Origin: Niveibacterium sp. 24ML
GTDB taxonomy: Bacteria > Pseudomonadota > Gammaproteobacteria > Burkholderiales > Rhodocyclaceae
DNA: 64,000 bases
Reading direction: 5' to 3'
Assembly (NCBI RefSeq): GCF_026586805.1
Contig: NZ_JAPFHA010000001.1
Span: forward strand, 62,001-126,000
The translations under genes and the position numbers were made by a program. Below the pieces are notes generated by a model. It did not search any database and had not been told where the DNA came from. It was given only the letters and a program-made list of their open reading frames with translations. Positions 1 to 7,752 of the stretch are shown in pieces. Each line of letters begins with the position of its first letter. Within the stretch, counting starts at the first letter, position 1.

Positions 1-123
1 ACATGATTCTTCTCCTGGCAGCCGGATCGCGGCATACCGTCGAGATTCGCGCGGCGCGGATGGCGCCGCACGCACATCAATCAATGCGGGAAGGGAAAAA
101 GACTTTGGCTATTGCCAGGTTTC

Positions 124-151
124 GTTCCCGCCCACTTGGGGTGGCGGGAAC
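124..151. repeat. Perfect hairpin, possible terminator
   Basis: A 9-bp perfect inverted repeat, GTTCCCGCC (124-132) with GGCGGGAAC (143-151), encloses a 10-nt loop. Neither side has a good T-run. It lies just beyond the stop of the small minus-strand reading frame ending at 163, so it could end that transcript. Nothing else recognisable is seen in 1-123. Confidence 0.35.
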
Positions 152-162
152 GGATCCCGCCG

Positions 163-312
163 CTAGCTATTCAGGGCGTGGCAGGCAAACGGCGCAAAAC
201 CAGAACTGGTTCGCTCCATGCCATTGCCAACAACGCAGAATCGGGAGGCGAGCATGCGCACGCCGCCGGCGTTGGGGCCGGTTTTCTTGGCGATGTCGTG
301 GGACTGGCGCAT
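163..312 (-). CDS. Possible 49-aa protein of unknown function
   Basis: This short frame is supported mainly by its start: AAGGAG at 319-324 (minus strand) sits 6 nt before an ATG at 312, a near-ideal ribosome binding site. The product begins MRQSHDIAKKTGPNAGG and contains two cysteines; no signal peptide, membrane segment or known domain is recognised. It is divergent from proA, and a hairpin at 124-151 follows its stop. Length and lack of a recognised family keep confidence low; it could equally be a leader peptide or chance. The rest of 313-513 shows no other gene. Confidence 0.3.
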   Translation of the reverse strand: MRQSHDIAKKTGPNAGGVRMLASRFCVVGNGMERTSSGFAPFACHALNS

Positions 313-513
313 AAGTCGCTCCTTGGGGAACGGGATTGAACAAAAAGTGCTGTGCATTCTCACGGGCGGGATATGCACGCGTCAAGCTCGAACAAATTCG
401 AGTGTTGCATTCTTCACTTGCCGACCCGCGGCGCACGATTGTTGCGAATGCTGCAGTGAGCCTTGGTCAGCGAGGAACGACCGCTAGAATGGCCAATTGT
501 CTTTGCTGTTTGA

Positions 514-1791
514 ATGGCCATGGAAATCAAAACCTACATGCAGACGGTCGGCCGCCAGGCACGCAGCGCTTCGCGCGCGATGGCCGCCGCCTCCACCGCC
601 GCAAAGAACGGCGCGCTGAACGAAATTGCCCGGCTCATCCGCGAACGCGGCGATGCCTTGCTCGCCGCCAATGCGCGCGACGTAGAGCAGGCGCGCGCTG
701 ACGGCCTGGAGCCGGCGATGATCGATCGCCTTACGCTGACCGCCAAAACCGTCGAGTCGATGGCCGTTGGGCTTGAACAGATTGCGGCGCTGCCGGACCC
801 GGTTGGCGAAATCACCGATGTGAAGCGTCGCCCGACCGGCATCCAGGTCGGCAAGATGCGTGTGCCGCTCGGCGTGATCGGCATCATCTACGAGGCACGC
901 CCGAACGTGACCGCCGACGCTGCTGGCCTGTGCCTCAAGAGCGGCAACGCGGCAATCCTGCGCGGTGGCAAGGAAGCGCTGCACTGCAACCAGGCCATCG
1001 CCGCCTGTGTGCGGGACGGCCTTGCCCACGCCGGCCTGCCGCAAACGGCGGTGCAAGTGATCGAGACCACCGACCGCGCAGCGGTGGGCGAATTGATCAC
1101 GATGCCGGAGTTCGTCGACGTCATCGTGCCGCGCGGCGGCAAGGGGCTGATCGAGCGCATTTCGCGTGATGCGCGCGTGCCGGTGATCAAACACCTGGAT
1201 GGCAACTGCCATGTTTATGTCGACGTCGGCGCGGACCTCGACAAAGCGGTGCGAATCGCCGACAACGCAAAAACCCAGCGCTACGCCCCCTGCAACACAG
1301 CCGAATCGCTGCTGGTCGCGCAGTCTATTGCCGCTGATTTCCTGCCACGCATTGGCCGCATTTACGCCGAGAAGGGCGTCGAGATGCGGTGCTGCCCAGA
1401 GTCGCGCGCGATTCTGGAATCCGCAGGCCTCTCCGGCATCAAAGACGCGACCGAGGAGGATTACCGCACCGAATTCCTTGCGCCGATTATTTCGATCCGT
1501 GTGGTGCAAGGCGTAGATGAAGCAATTGCGCACATCAACGACTATTCATCGCAACACACCGAAGCGATCGTTACCGAGAGCCACACGCGCGCTATGCGCT
1601 TCCTGCGCGAAGTGGATTCGAGCTCAGTCATGATCAACGCATCCACCCGCTTTGCCGATGGATTCGAATACGGCCTCGGCGCGGAAATCGGCATTTCGAC
1701 CGACAAGATTCATGCGCGCGGCCCGGTCGGCCTCGAAGGCCTGACCAGTCAGAAATGGGTGGTGTTTGGCGACGGAGAAGTCCGCAGCTGA
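514..1791 (+). CDS. proA: Gamma-glutamyl phosphate reductase
   Basis: Cytoplasmic enzyme of proline synthesis: NADPH reduces gamma-glutamyl phosphate to glutamate-5-semialdehyde. The 425-aa product has the usual ProA length and the aldehyde-dehydrogenase-like fold. The catalytic cysteine is recognisable at about residue 260 in [13 protein letters not shown], and the [11 protein letters not shown] and [10 protein letters not shown] segments are typical. Start could be the ATG at 514 or the one at 520, two codons later. No proB lies next to it, so proline synthesis genes are split. A strong terminator follows at once, so it appears to be transcribed alone. Confidence 0.95.
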   Translation: MAMEIKTYMQTVGRQARSASRAMAAASTAAKNGALNEIARLIRERGDALLAANARDVEQARADGLEPAMIDRLTLTAKTVESMAVGLEQIAALPDPVGEITDVKRRPTGIQVGKMRVPLGVIGIIYEARPNVTADAAGLCLKSGNAAILRGGKEALHCNQAIAACVRDGLAHAGLPQTAVQVIETTDRAAVGELITMPEFVDVIVPRGGKGLIERISRDARVPVIKHLDGNCHVYVDVGADLDKAVRIADNAKTQRYAPCNTAESLLVAQSIAADFLPRIGRIYAEKGVEMRCCPESRAILESAGLSGIKDATEEDYRTEFLAPIISIRVVQGVDEAIAHINDYSSQHTEAIVTESHTRAMRFLREVDSSSVMINASTRFADGFEYGLGAEIGISTDKIHARGPVGLEGLTSQKWVVFGDGEVRS

Positions 1792-1812
1792 GATGGCGGC
1801 GCAATGCCTGGC

Positions 1813-1845
1813 AACAAACCCTCCGTCACGGAGGGTTTGTTTTTT
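1813..1845 (+). terminator. Rho-independent terminator after proA
   Basis: AACAAACCCTCCG (1813-1825) pairs with CGGAGGGTTTGTT (1829-1841) around a 3-nt loop and runs into a T-tract. The 13-bp stem is perfect, and the place is right, 22 nt after the proA stop. Confidence 0.9.
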
Positions 1846-1929
1846 GCGCCCCTTGCCGTACGCTAAGGTATGGCTCAATCACCGGCGCACAGTCGGCCCA
1901 CACAAAAGACAAACGAGGAGACATCTGCA

Positions 1930-2505
1930 ATGCTCAATCGCACGCTCGCCACACTATTGCTGTCCGCCGCACTCATCGCGCCGGCCGCAGCCGCCATCGA
2001 CGTCGCTGGCGTCAAGTTCGAGGACAAGGCCAGCGCTGGCACTACGGAACTCACGCTTAACGGTGCCGGTTTGCGCAAGAAGGCCTTCTTCAAAGTCTAT
2101 GCAATTGGCCTCTACTTGCCCAGCAAGGCCGATTCGGCGAGCGCCGTTTTGAGCAGCAAGGGGCAGAAGCGCATCCAGATCGTGACGCTACGCGAGCTTT
2201 CCGCAGAACAGCTTGCCGAAGCACTTGAGAATGGCGTGGAAGAGAATAGCAACGAAGCGGAAATGGCCAAGATCAAGAGCCGCCTTGAGGAGTTCCGCAG
2301 CAATCTGCTGGCAATGGGCAAAGTGCCCGAAAAAAGCGACATCCGCATCGAATGGACTGGCAGCGCAACCCGCGTTCTGATGAACGGCACGGTCAAGGGC
2401 AAAGAGATTCAGGGCGAAGACTTCTACACTGCCCTGCTGAAGATCTGGTTCGGCGACAAGCCGGTACAAGCCGATCTGAAGGACGCCATGCTCGGCAAGA
2501 AGTAA
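1930..2505 (+). CDS. Secreted chalcone isomerase-like protein
   Basis: A 191-aa exported protein of the chalcone-isomerase-like family. It begins with a clear signal peptide (MLNRTLATLLLSAAL, ending near AAAA-IDVAG) and continues with the family pattern VAGVKFEDKA, GLRKKAFFKVYAIGLYLP and a C-terminal FYTALLKIWFGDKP. Bacterial members are not known to be flavonoid enzymes; they are usually periplasmic with an undefined, possibly fatty-acid-binding role. The ATG at 1930 is chosen because it opens the signal peptide and is preceded by GAGGAG at 1914-1919; an in-frame ATG at 1870 would put the signal sequence inside the protein. It is monocistronic between two hairpins. Confidence 0.85.
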   Translation: MLNRTLATLLLSAALIAPAAAAIDVAGVKFEDKASAGTTELTLNGAGLRKKAFFKVYAIGLYLPSKADSASAVLSSKGQKRIQIVTLRELSAEQLAEALENGVEENSNEAEMAKIKSRLEEFRSNLLAMGKVPEKSDIRIEWTGSATRVLMNGTVKGKEIQGEDFYTALLKIWFGDKPVQADLKDAMLGKK

Positions 2506-2556
2506 GCCGGGGGTTGTCGCGTTTTTTACAATTCCCTAGCCGATTCGGCGCCTTTG

Positions 2557-2584
2557 TTGATATATTCGGCGACGATGATACTTT
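2557..2584 (+). promoter_or_regulatory. Candidate sigma-70 promoter before a short transcript
   Basis: TTGATA (2557-2562, five of six matches to the -35 consensus), a 16-nt spacer, and TACTTT (2579-2584) with an extended TG motif just upstream. Transcription would begin near 2591 and meet the terminator at 2611-2646. It would yield an RNA of only about 50 nt with no gene on it. Confidence 0.35.
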
Positions 2585-2610
2585 CATCGCTCTTGGGGTA
2601 GAGAGCATGG

Positions 2611-2646
2611 GCCGGTGATGCGCAAGCATCGCCGGCTTTTTCTTTT
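2611..2646 (+). terminator. Rho-independent terminator upstream of ogt
   Basis: GCCGGTGATGC (2611-2621) pairs with GCATCGCCGGC (2626-2636), with one G-U pair, around a GCAA tetraloop and is followed by TTTTTCTTTT. It lies 105 nt after the chalcone-isomerase-like gene and 55 nt before ogt. It could end the upstream gene or a short RNA from the promoter at 2557-2584. An ATG at 2615, inside this stem, is therefore an unlikely ogt start. Confidence 0.85.
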
Positions 2647-2701
2647 CCGCGCGCCGCCCTGGCTCAGTCAGAATCACGCCTTCCCGAGACATCCCGAGCT
2701 C

Positions 2702-3181
2702 ATGAACGCCGAACCGCCCTTCGCTGCCATCCTCGCAATGCCAACTTGCCGGCTCGGGGTTCGCATCAGGGCCGGGGCGCTGACTGAGCTGGTCTTCCTG
2801 CCCCCCACAGAGGCAACCCAGCCCGCGAACGACCCACTCTGCGTGGCGCTCGAACAAGCGCTCTCGCGCTACCTGGCCGCCGCATGCGACTTCCCGGCCC
2901 TGCCGCGGGTACTCGATGGCACGCCATTCCAGCGCCGTGTCTGGGCTGCGATCAGCGCAATTCCGCGCGGCAAGATCCTGCGCTATCGCGACATAGCCGA
3001 CAGCCTAGCGAGTGCGCCACGCGCCGTCGGCCAGGCTTGCGGCGCCAATCCCCTGCCGCTCATCATTCCATGTCATCGCGTCCTGGCCAGCACCGGATTG
3101 GGTGGATTCGCCAATCACACGACGGGCTGGTTGGTTGAAACGAAACGCTGGCTGCTATGGCACGAGGGGGTGCTCGCATGA
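2702..3181 (+). CDS. ogt: Methylated-DNA--protein-cysteine methyltransferase
   Basis: Suicide repair protein that moves the O6-alkyl group of damaged guanine to its own cysteine. The 159-aa product shows the C-terminal DNA-binding and active-site domain: FQRRVWAAISAIPRGK (residues 76-91), RYRDIAD, and the active-site motif IPCHRVL with acceptor Cys124; a shorter, divergent N-terminal domain precedes it. The start at 2702 is preferred because upstream in-frame codons fall inside a terminator. Its stop overlaps the xerD start (ATGA), so the two are translated together. The paralogue Ada cannot be meant here because the AraC-like domain is absent. Confidence 0.88.
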   Translation: MNAEPPFAAILAMPTCRLGVRIRAGALTELVFLPPTEATQPANDPLCVALEQALSRYLAAACDFPALPRVLDGTPFQRRVWAAISAIPRGKILRYRDIADSLASAPRAVGQACGANPLPLIIPCHRVLASTGLGGFANHTTGWLVETKRWLLWHEGVLA

Positions 3182-4092
3182 GTACCGACTCCGAAGCACT
3201 CGCCCTCGCACACGCCGAGATTGATGCATTCTGCGAAACCATCTGGCTGCAGGACGGTCTTGCCCGAAATACGCTGGCGGCCTACCGCAGCGATCTGCTG
3301 GCCTTCGCAAAATGGCTTGCTGAAACCGGCACCCCATTACCCGCAGCAAGGAGCGACGACCTCAAGCAATACATCCATAAGGTCGCGCCCAAGATCAAAC
3401 CCGCGAGCCAGAGACGACTACTTGCCGTACTTCGCCGCTATTTCCGCCTTTTGATTACCGAAGGGCGAATCACGACCGATCCAACGCTTGAGCTTGCATC
3501 CCCGGCCCCGGTTCCCCGAATTCCAAAGACGCTGTCCGAACGGCAGGTCGAAGACCTGCTGAGTGCGCCGGATACGGATTCGCCGCTTGGTCTGCGAGAC
3601 CGAGCAATGATCGAAACGCTCTACGCGACGGGTCTGCGTGTCAGCGAGCTGATCGAAATGAAGATGACAGAAATCGATCTGAAAGCCGGGCTCGTACGCC
3701 TGTTCGGCAAAGGATCGAAGGAGCGCATCGTACCGGTTGGCGAAATCGCACTCGAATGGATCCAGCGCTATTGCCTGGAGGCGCGACCAGCGCTTCTGGC
3801 CGGGCGCACCGCGGCAGCACTATTCCTGACCCAGCGCGCCGAGGCGATGACTCGCCAAAGATTCTGGACAATCATCAAGACTTACGCACAGCAATGCGGC
3901 ATCGCGCCTGAGCGTATCTCGCCCCATGTACTGCGCCATGCATTTGCCACACACCTTCTCAATCATGGCGCCGATCTGCGCGTCGTTCAAATGCTGCTGG
4001 GTCACGCGGACATCACGACAACTCAGGTCTACACCCATGTCGCTCGCGAACGCCTGAAACAGCTGCACGCCAATCACCATCCACGCGGGTAA
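3178..4092 (+). CDS. xerD: Tyrosine recombinase XerD
   Basis: Site-specific recombinase that, with XerC, resolves chromosome dimers at dif during division under FtsK control. The 304-aa protein has the usual length: a SAM-like core-binding domain (about 10-100) and a catalytic domain carrying Arg154 (ATGLRVSEL), Lys181 (GKGSKER), His250 and Arg253 (SPHVLRHAFATHLL), His276 (LLGHADITT) and nucleophile Tyr285 (QVYTHV). The full active site and the absence of island context argue for the housekeeping Xer rather than a phage integrase. The start at 3178 overlaps the ogt stop by 4 nt. Confidence 0.93.
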   Translation: MSTDSEALALAHAEIDAFCETIWLQDGLARNTLAAYRSDLLAFAKWLAETGTPLPAARSDDLKQYIHKVAPKIKPASQRRLLAVLRRYFRLLITEGRITTDPTLELASPAPVPRIPKTLSERQVEDLLSAPDTDSPLGLRDRAMIETLYATGLRVSELIEMKMTEIDLKAGLVRLFGKGSKERIVPVGEIALEWIQRYCLEARPALLAGRTAAALFLTQRAEAMTRQRFWTIIKTYAQQCGIAPERISPHVLRHAFATHLLNHGADLRVVQMLLGHADITTTQVYTHVARERLKQLHANHHPRG

Positions 4093-4135
4093 AAGACGTA
4101 CACAAAAATACCTGTTGAGACCCTCTTCTCTCAAA

Positions 4136-4152
4136 TTGCGATTGCATCGCAA
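4136..4152. promoter_or_regulatory. Palindrome in the hns-like upstream region
   Basis: TTGCGAT (4136-4142) and ATCGCAA (4146-4152) form a perfect 7-bp inverted repeat with a 3-nt spacer, in an AT-richer stretch with further ATTGC copies at about 4159 and 4170. It sits 80-95 nt before the H-NS-type gene. It may be an operator or an autoregulatory binding region; no clear promoter hexamers could be fixed. Confidence 0.3.
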
Positions 4153-4231
4153 ATCAAATTGCAGTATGAATTGCAAATGCGGCCAGTTTCAGTATTCGGG
4201 GCCGCCAATTAGGAAGACACCGAGGGGAACA

Positions 4232-4600
4232 ATGGAACTGACCAAACTGACGCTTACCGAACTGCAACGCCTGCAAAAGCGCATTGAAGCTGAAATCGAG
4301 AAACGCACGAACAGCACCAAACGCGATGCACTCAAGAAAATGCAAAAGATCGCGGCAGAAGCGGGCTTGTCACTTGAAGAGCTGATGGGCGACGGAAAGA
4401 AGGCCGCCAAGGCGGCAAAGCCGCGCGCCGCCGCGAAACCGGGCCGCAAGCCCGGCGCCAAGAAGAAAACCGCAGGCGTCGCAAAATTCAGCAATCCGGC
4501 CAACGCAAGCCAGACATGGACGGGACACGGCCGCAAACCGGGCTGGGTGGTCGAATGGCTCGGTAGCGGAAAAGCGCTGGAAGAACTCGCAATCAAGTGA
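4232..4600 (+). CDS. H-NS family nucleoid-associated protein
   Basis: Small DNA-bridging protein that silences AT-rich DNA. The 122-aa product has an N-terminal helical oligomerisation region (residues 1-50), a lysine/alanine-rich linker with a PGRKPGAKKK segment (about 55-80), and the C-terminal DNA-binding domain SNPANASQTWTGHGRKPGWV, which includes the AT-hook-like GRKPGW loop (100-105). The start at 4232 has GAGGGG 5 nt upstream. A hairpin follows the stop. This is the short H-NS/MvaT-independent type usual in Betaproteobacteria; the gene symbol is left open because several paralogues are normal. Confidence 0.88.
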   Translation: MELTKLTLTELQRLQKRIEAEIEKRTNSTKRDALKKMQKIAAEAGLSLEELMGDGKKAAKAAKPRAAAKPGRKPGAKKKTAGVAKFSNPANASQTWTGHGRKPGWVVEWLGSGKALEELAIK

Positions 4601-4605
4601 CCCGC

Positions 4606-4630
4606 GCGGGCAGTAAATGCCCGCAAATTT
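4606..4630 (+). terminator. Possible terminator after the H-NS gene
   Basis: GCGGGCA (4606-4612) pairs with TGCCCGC (4618-4624) around GTAAA, followed by AAATTTC. The stem is good but the T-run is poor. It lies between the convergent H-NS gene and folB. Confidence 0.45.
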
Positions 4631-4633
4631 CAC

Positions 4634-5023
4634 TTACGGTTGAAAATGCGGGCGTGGCGGAGCAGGTTCGTCGCGCCCGCGTTCAATAAAGACCCCCACA
4701 CGACGCACGCCGCGCATCACGCCCATCTTTGCGATGGAAACGCGCACCCACGGCACACCGAATTCAGAGAACAGGAGTTCAACAATGAACTCCCCAAGCG
4801 TCTCAAGCAAATTGAAGTGGCGATCCGCCAGCACGCGCCGGATCCGCTCGACAACCACGTCGTAATCAACCGTATCGGCGATATCGTCGCGAGCTGCGGC
4901 CGCCTCTGGCACGCCAAAGGTCAAATTGATCTCCAGCGGCTGCGTGGCGCGCTTTTCGCGCTCATAAATACCGACAGACGCCTCGACCTGCAGCCCTTCA
5001 ACAAAGATAAAATCCATCGCCAC
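4634..5023 (-). CDS. folB: Dihydroneopterin aldolase
   Basis: Folate-pathway enzyme splitting 7,8-dihydroneopterin into 6-hydroxymethyl-dihydropterin and glycolaldehyde. The product (about 129 aa) shows the FolB pattern: DFIFVEGLQVEASVGIYERE at the N-terminus, the invariant DTVDYDVV segment, NLLETLGEFIVELL, and the catalytic lysine in VSIAKMG. An ATG at 5017 gives an equally good start. It diverges from plsY with only about 28 nt between starts, a layout seen in many proteobacteria where tsaD, plsY and folB lie together. Confidence 0.92.
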   Translation of the reverse strand: MAMDFIFVEGLQVEASVGIYEREKRATQPLEINLTFGVPEAAAARDDIADTVDYDVVVERIRRVLADRHFNLLETLGEFIVELLFSEFGVPWVRVSIAKMGVMRGVRRVGVFIERGRDEPAPPRPHFQP

Positions 5024-5051
5024 TCCCAGAAACGAACGCCAACATTATCCG

Positions 5052-5657
5052 ATGCAAACAGCCATCATCGCACTTCTCGCATTCACCCTCGGGTCGACCC
5101 CCTTCGCCGTGCTGGTCAGCCACGCAATGGGCCTCGACGATCCGCGCAAGTACGGATCAGGGAATCCCGGCGCCACCAATGTGCTTCGCAGCGGAAACAA
5201 GAAGGCCGCGATCCTCACGCTGATTGGCGATGCGCTCAAGGGCGTTTTCGCAGTACTGCTGGTTCGCGCCTTCGCGCAAACCCTTGGCCTGAACGAGAGC
5301 GACGCAGCAATCGCTGGGCTGTTCGCCTTTCTCGGCCACGTTTTCTCGGTGTTCTTGCGCTTCCAAGGTGGCAAGGGCGTAGCAACTGCCGCCGGCGTCC
5401 TGCTTGCGATGAGTCCGGCCGCAGGCGGATTGACCTTGCTCACCTGGCTGACCATCGCCGCCAGTCTTCGCTACTCATCCGCCGCCGCGCTCGCCGCTGC
5501 GGTGGCTGCGCCAGCACTCACCTGGTGGCTCGTGCCACACCGCAGCTGGCTGCTCGCGGTGACCGCAATGTCTGCAGTGCTGATCTGGCGGCACAAGGAC
5601 AATATTGCGCGATTGCTGGCCGGCCAGGAAAGCAAGCTGGGTAGCAAAAAGCGCTAA
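5052..5657 (+). CDS. plsY: Acyl phosphate:glycerol-3-phosphate acyltransferase
   Basis: Inner-membrane enzyme that makes lysophosphatidic acid from acyl-phosphate and glycerol-3-phosphate, the first step of phospholipid synthesis. The 201-aa product has several hydrophobic segments and the three PlsY motifs: the SG(N)[10 protein letters not shown] loop (about residues 37-47), [23 protein letters not shown] (middle), and [15 protein letters not shown] near the C-terminus. The start at 5052 opens the first membrane helix. It is convergent with tsaD, and their stop codons overlap by 4 nt. Confidence 0.93.
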   Translation: MQTAIIALLAFTLGSTPFAVLVSHAMGLDDPRKYGSGNPGATNVLRSGNKKAAILTLIGDALKGVFAVLLVRAFAQTLGLNESDAAIAGLFAFLGHVFSVFLRFQGGKGVATAAGVLLAMSPAAGGLTLLTWLTIAASLRYSSAAALAAAVAAPALTWWLVPHRSWLLAVTAMSAVLIWRHKDNIARLLAGQESKLGSKKR

Positions 5658-6685
5658 GCAGCAACGATCGGCGGGCGCAATTCGTTCAAAGGCCAACGGG
5701 GACGAACCGCAAATCGCCCCTCGCGGCTCCCCTTCTCGCCTTGGGCAAATCGCAGGCCTGCCGCAAGCGCAATCATCGCGCCGTTATCGGAACAAAACTC
5801 CAGCTCGGGATAGTGCACCCGGAATTTTCGGCGTTCCGCCATTTCATTGAGGCGCTCCCGCAGGCGCCGATTTGCGCCCACTCCACCTGCGACGACCAAG
5901 GTTCGCAAACCGGTCTGCTTGAGTGCCGCAATCGCCTTGCTGGCGAGCACATCAGTAACAGCCTCCTGGAACTCGGCAGCCAGATCGGCCCGCTGGCTCG
6001 CCTGCCAGTTTGCCTGTTTCGTAGCGGTGAGCACCGCCGTCTTCAGGCCGCTGAAACTGAACTGAAGGTCGCCCGAATGCAGCATCGGGCGCGGCAACTT
6101 GAAGCGCCCGGCCACACCTTCGCCCGCCAAACGCGCAAGTGCCGGGCCGCCGGGATAATCCAGGCCGATCAGCTTCGCGGTCTTATCGAAAGCCTCACCC
6201 GCTGCGTCATCCACGGTCTCACCCAGCAAGTCATACGCCCCAACCGCAGACACTCGCATCAACTGCGTATGCCCCCCGGAAACCAGAAGGGCGACAAACG
6301 GAAACTGCGGTGGATCCGCCGACAGCAGCGGCGACAACAGATGGCCTTCGAGGTGATGAACCGGCAGCGCAGGAATACCAAGGCCAAAAGCATAGGCCTC
6401 GGCAAACGCAGCACCGACCAGCAAGGCCCCCGCCAAGCCCGGCCCGGCCGTATAGCCGACGCCGTCTAGCTGCGACGCCTCACAGCCCGCCGCGGCAAGG
6501 GTCTCGCGAACAAGCGGCACGACTCGACGTACGTGATCGCGCGAGGCCAACTCCGGCACGACACCGCCGTACTCCGCATGCAGCGCGATCTGCGAGTGGA
6601 CGCGATGCGCGAGCAAGCCGCGCTCGGTGTCGTAAAGACCAACACCGGTTTCATCGCAGGACGATTCGATTCCAAGTATGCGCAT
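5654..6685 (-). CDS. tsaD: tRNA N6-adenosine threonylcarbamoyltransferase
   Basis: Catalytic subunit of the complex that places t6A at position 37 of ANN-decoding tRNAs. The 343-aa protein shows the Kae1/TsaD ASKHA fold: [14 protein letters not shown] at the N-terminus, the metal-binding HHLEGH motif (about residues 110-115), LVSGGHTQL, the [13 protein letters not shown] nucleotide-binding segment and the C-terminal [15 protein letters not shown] with its metal-ligand aspartate. It is divergent from rpsU, the same arrangement as in many gamma- and betaproteobacteria. Confidence 0.95.
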   Translation of the reverse strand: MRILGIESSCDETGVGLYDTERGLLAHRVHSQIALHAEYGGVVPELASRDHVRRVVPLVRETLAAAGCEASQLDGVGYTAGPGLAGALLVGAAFAEAYAFGLGIPALPVHHLEGHLLSPLLSADPPQFPFVALLVSGGHTQLMRVSAVGAYDLLGETVDDAAGEAFDKTAKLIGLDYPGGPALARLAGEGVAGRFKLPRPMLHSGDLQFSFSGLKTAVLTATKQANWQASQRADLAAEFQEAVTDVLASKAIAALKQTGLRTLVVAGGVGANRRLRERLNEMAERRKFRVHYPELEFCSDNGAMIALAAGLRFAQGEKGSREGRFAVRPRWPLNELRPPIVAA

Positions 6686-6705
6686 GGGGCGTCGAGTTTA
6701 GCCTG

Positions 6706-6728
6706 AAGCCCCCTGTTTTCGGGGGCTT
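6706..6728. repeat. Hairpin in the tsaD-rpsU gap
   Basis: AAGCCCCC (6706-6713) pairs with GGGGGCTT (6721-6728) around a 7-nt loop. It has no T-tract on either side and ends where the rpsU promoter region begins; its role is not clear. Confidence 0.4.
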
Positions 6729-6738
6729 GACAGTGGAC

Positions 6739-6767
6739 TTGGAATTCTGGGTGAGTTTGGTTAAACT
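6739..6767 (+). promoter_or_regulatory. Candidate promoter of the rpsU operon
   Basis: TTGGAA (6739-6744), a 17-nt spacer and TAAACT (6762-6767) match the sigma-70 pattern at four of six positions each. The resulting start would be near 6774, giving a leader of about 70 nt before rpsU. Confidence 0.45.
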
Positions 6768-6842
6768 AGCGAGCTTCGCTCAACGGACGCGCTCGAATTT
6801 GTCGTAGCCGTCCAGACTACTGATCAATTCGAGGTTTTGAGA

Positions 6843-7055
6843 ATGCCGGGTATCCGCCTCAAGGAAAACGAGCCGTTTGAAGTTGCGATCCGCCGCTTCA
6901 AGCGCACCATCGAGAAGGCCGGTGTCATCACCGAGCTGCGCGCACGTGAGTTCTACGAAAAGCCGACTGCCGAGCGCAAGCGGAAGAAGGCTGCAGCCGT
7001 GAAGCGTCTGCACAAGCGCCTGCGCAGCCAGCAGCTGCCGCCGAAACTGTTCTAA
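6843..7055 (+). CDS. rpsU: 30S ribosomal protein bS21
   Basis: Small basic protein of the 30S subunit platform, needed for efficient initiation. The 70-aa product is standard: [22 protein letters not shown], the [15 protein letters not shown] stretch and a basic C-terminus. The start at 6843 is preferred over an in-frame TTG at 6837 because GAGG lies 8 nt upstream and the family begins MP-. First gene of the rpsU-yqeY-dnaG-rpoD macromolecular-synthesis operon; a strong hairpin terminator at 7150-7194 separates it from the rest. Confidence 0.96.
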   Translation: MPGIRLKENEPFEVAIRRFKRTIEKAGVITELRAREFYEKPTAERKRKKAAAVKRLHKRLRSQQLPPKLF

Positions 7056-7149
7056 GCTCAGCTTGCGCGAACGCGCCGCCACCACAGGCGGCAGCGGATC
7101 GCCAAAGCACGAGCCGCCGGCCGAAAAAGCCGACAGTTCGCAAAGACAC

Positions 7150-7194
7150 GCGCCGCGGAACGCGCCTTAGCTGGTTGCGTTCCGCGGCGCTTTT
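7150..7194 (+). terminator. Terminator/attenuator between rpsU and yqeY
   Basis: A perfect 14-bp stem, GCGCCGCGGAACGC (7150-7163) with GCGTTCCGCGGCGC (7177-7190), closes a 13-nt loop and is followed by TTTTA. It would let bS21 be made in large excess over DnaG and RpoD. This parallels the internal terminator known between rpsU and dnaG in the E. coli operon. Confidence 0.85.
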
Positions 7195-7227
7195 ACGCCT
7201 TGTGGCGCACCGCCTCCGGAGTCCGAG

Positions 7228-7674
7228 ATGTCGCTAAAGCTTCAGATCAACGAAGACATGAAAACCGCCATGCGCGCCAAAGATTCGGCCCGCCTTGGCG
7301 CCCTTCGCCTTCTGCTGGCCGCCATCAAGCAGCGCGAAGTCGATGAGCGAATCGAGCTCGACGATGCCGCCGTAATGGCGATTGTCGAGAAACAGCTCAA
7401 GCAAAGACGGGACTCGGTCGCGCAATTTGACCAAGCCGGGCGGAACGACCTTGCAAGCGCCGAGCGATTCGAGATCGAAGTCCTGTCGGCTTACATGCCG
7501 GCGCAGATGAGCGAAGCGGAGATTGACGCCGCCGTAGATGCCGCCATCACCGAGACCGGCGCCAGCGGCCCAGGCGGGATGGGCAAACTGATGGCTGCAC
7601 TCAAACCCAAGCTCGCTGGCCGCGCCGACATGACCCTGGTTTCCGCGCGCGTCAAAGCTCGGCTCTCCGCCTGA
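7228..7674 (+). CDS. GatB/YqeY domain-containing protein
   Basis: A 148-aa member of the YqeY family, related to the C-terminal tRNA-contacting domain of the amidotransferase subunit GatB. Family marks seen: MSLKLQINEDMKTAMRAKD, LRLLLAAIKQREVDE, QRRDSVAQFDQAGRNDLA, and a C-terminal GMGKLMAALKPKLAGRAD. Its function is not settled; in many proteobacteria it sits between rpsU and dnaG, as here. The start at 7228 is 33 nt beyond the terminator, so it depends on read-through or an unseen promoter. Confidence 0.9.
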   Translation: MSLKLQINEDMKTAMRAKDSARLGALRLLLAAIKQREVDERIELDDAAVMAIVEKQLKQRRDSVAQFDQAGRNDLASAERFEIEVLSAYMPAQMSEAEIDAAVDAAITETGASGPGGMGKLMAALKPKLAGRADMTLVSARVKARLSA

Positions 7675-7752
7675 TCAGGAACGGGCAAGCGCACGATCCT
7701 TTCCTATACTGAGGAGGGCCGGCGTGCCGCGCCGCCCCTCGCCAGTGCAAAC

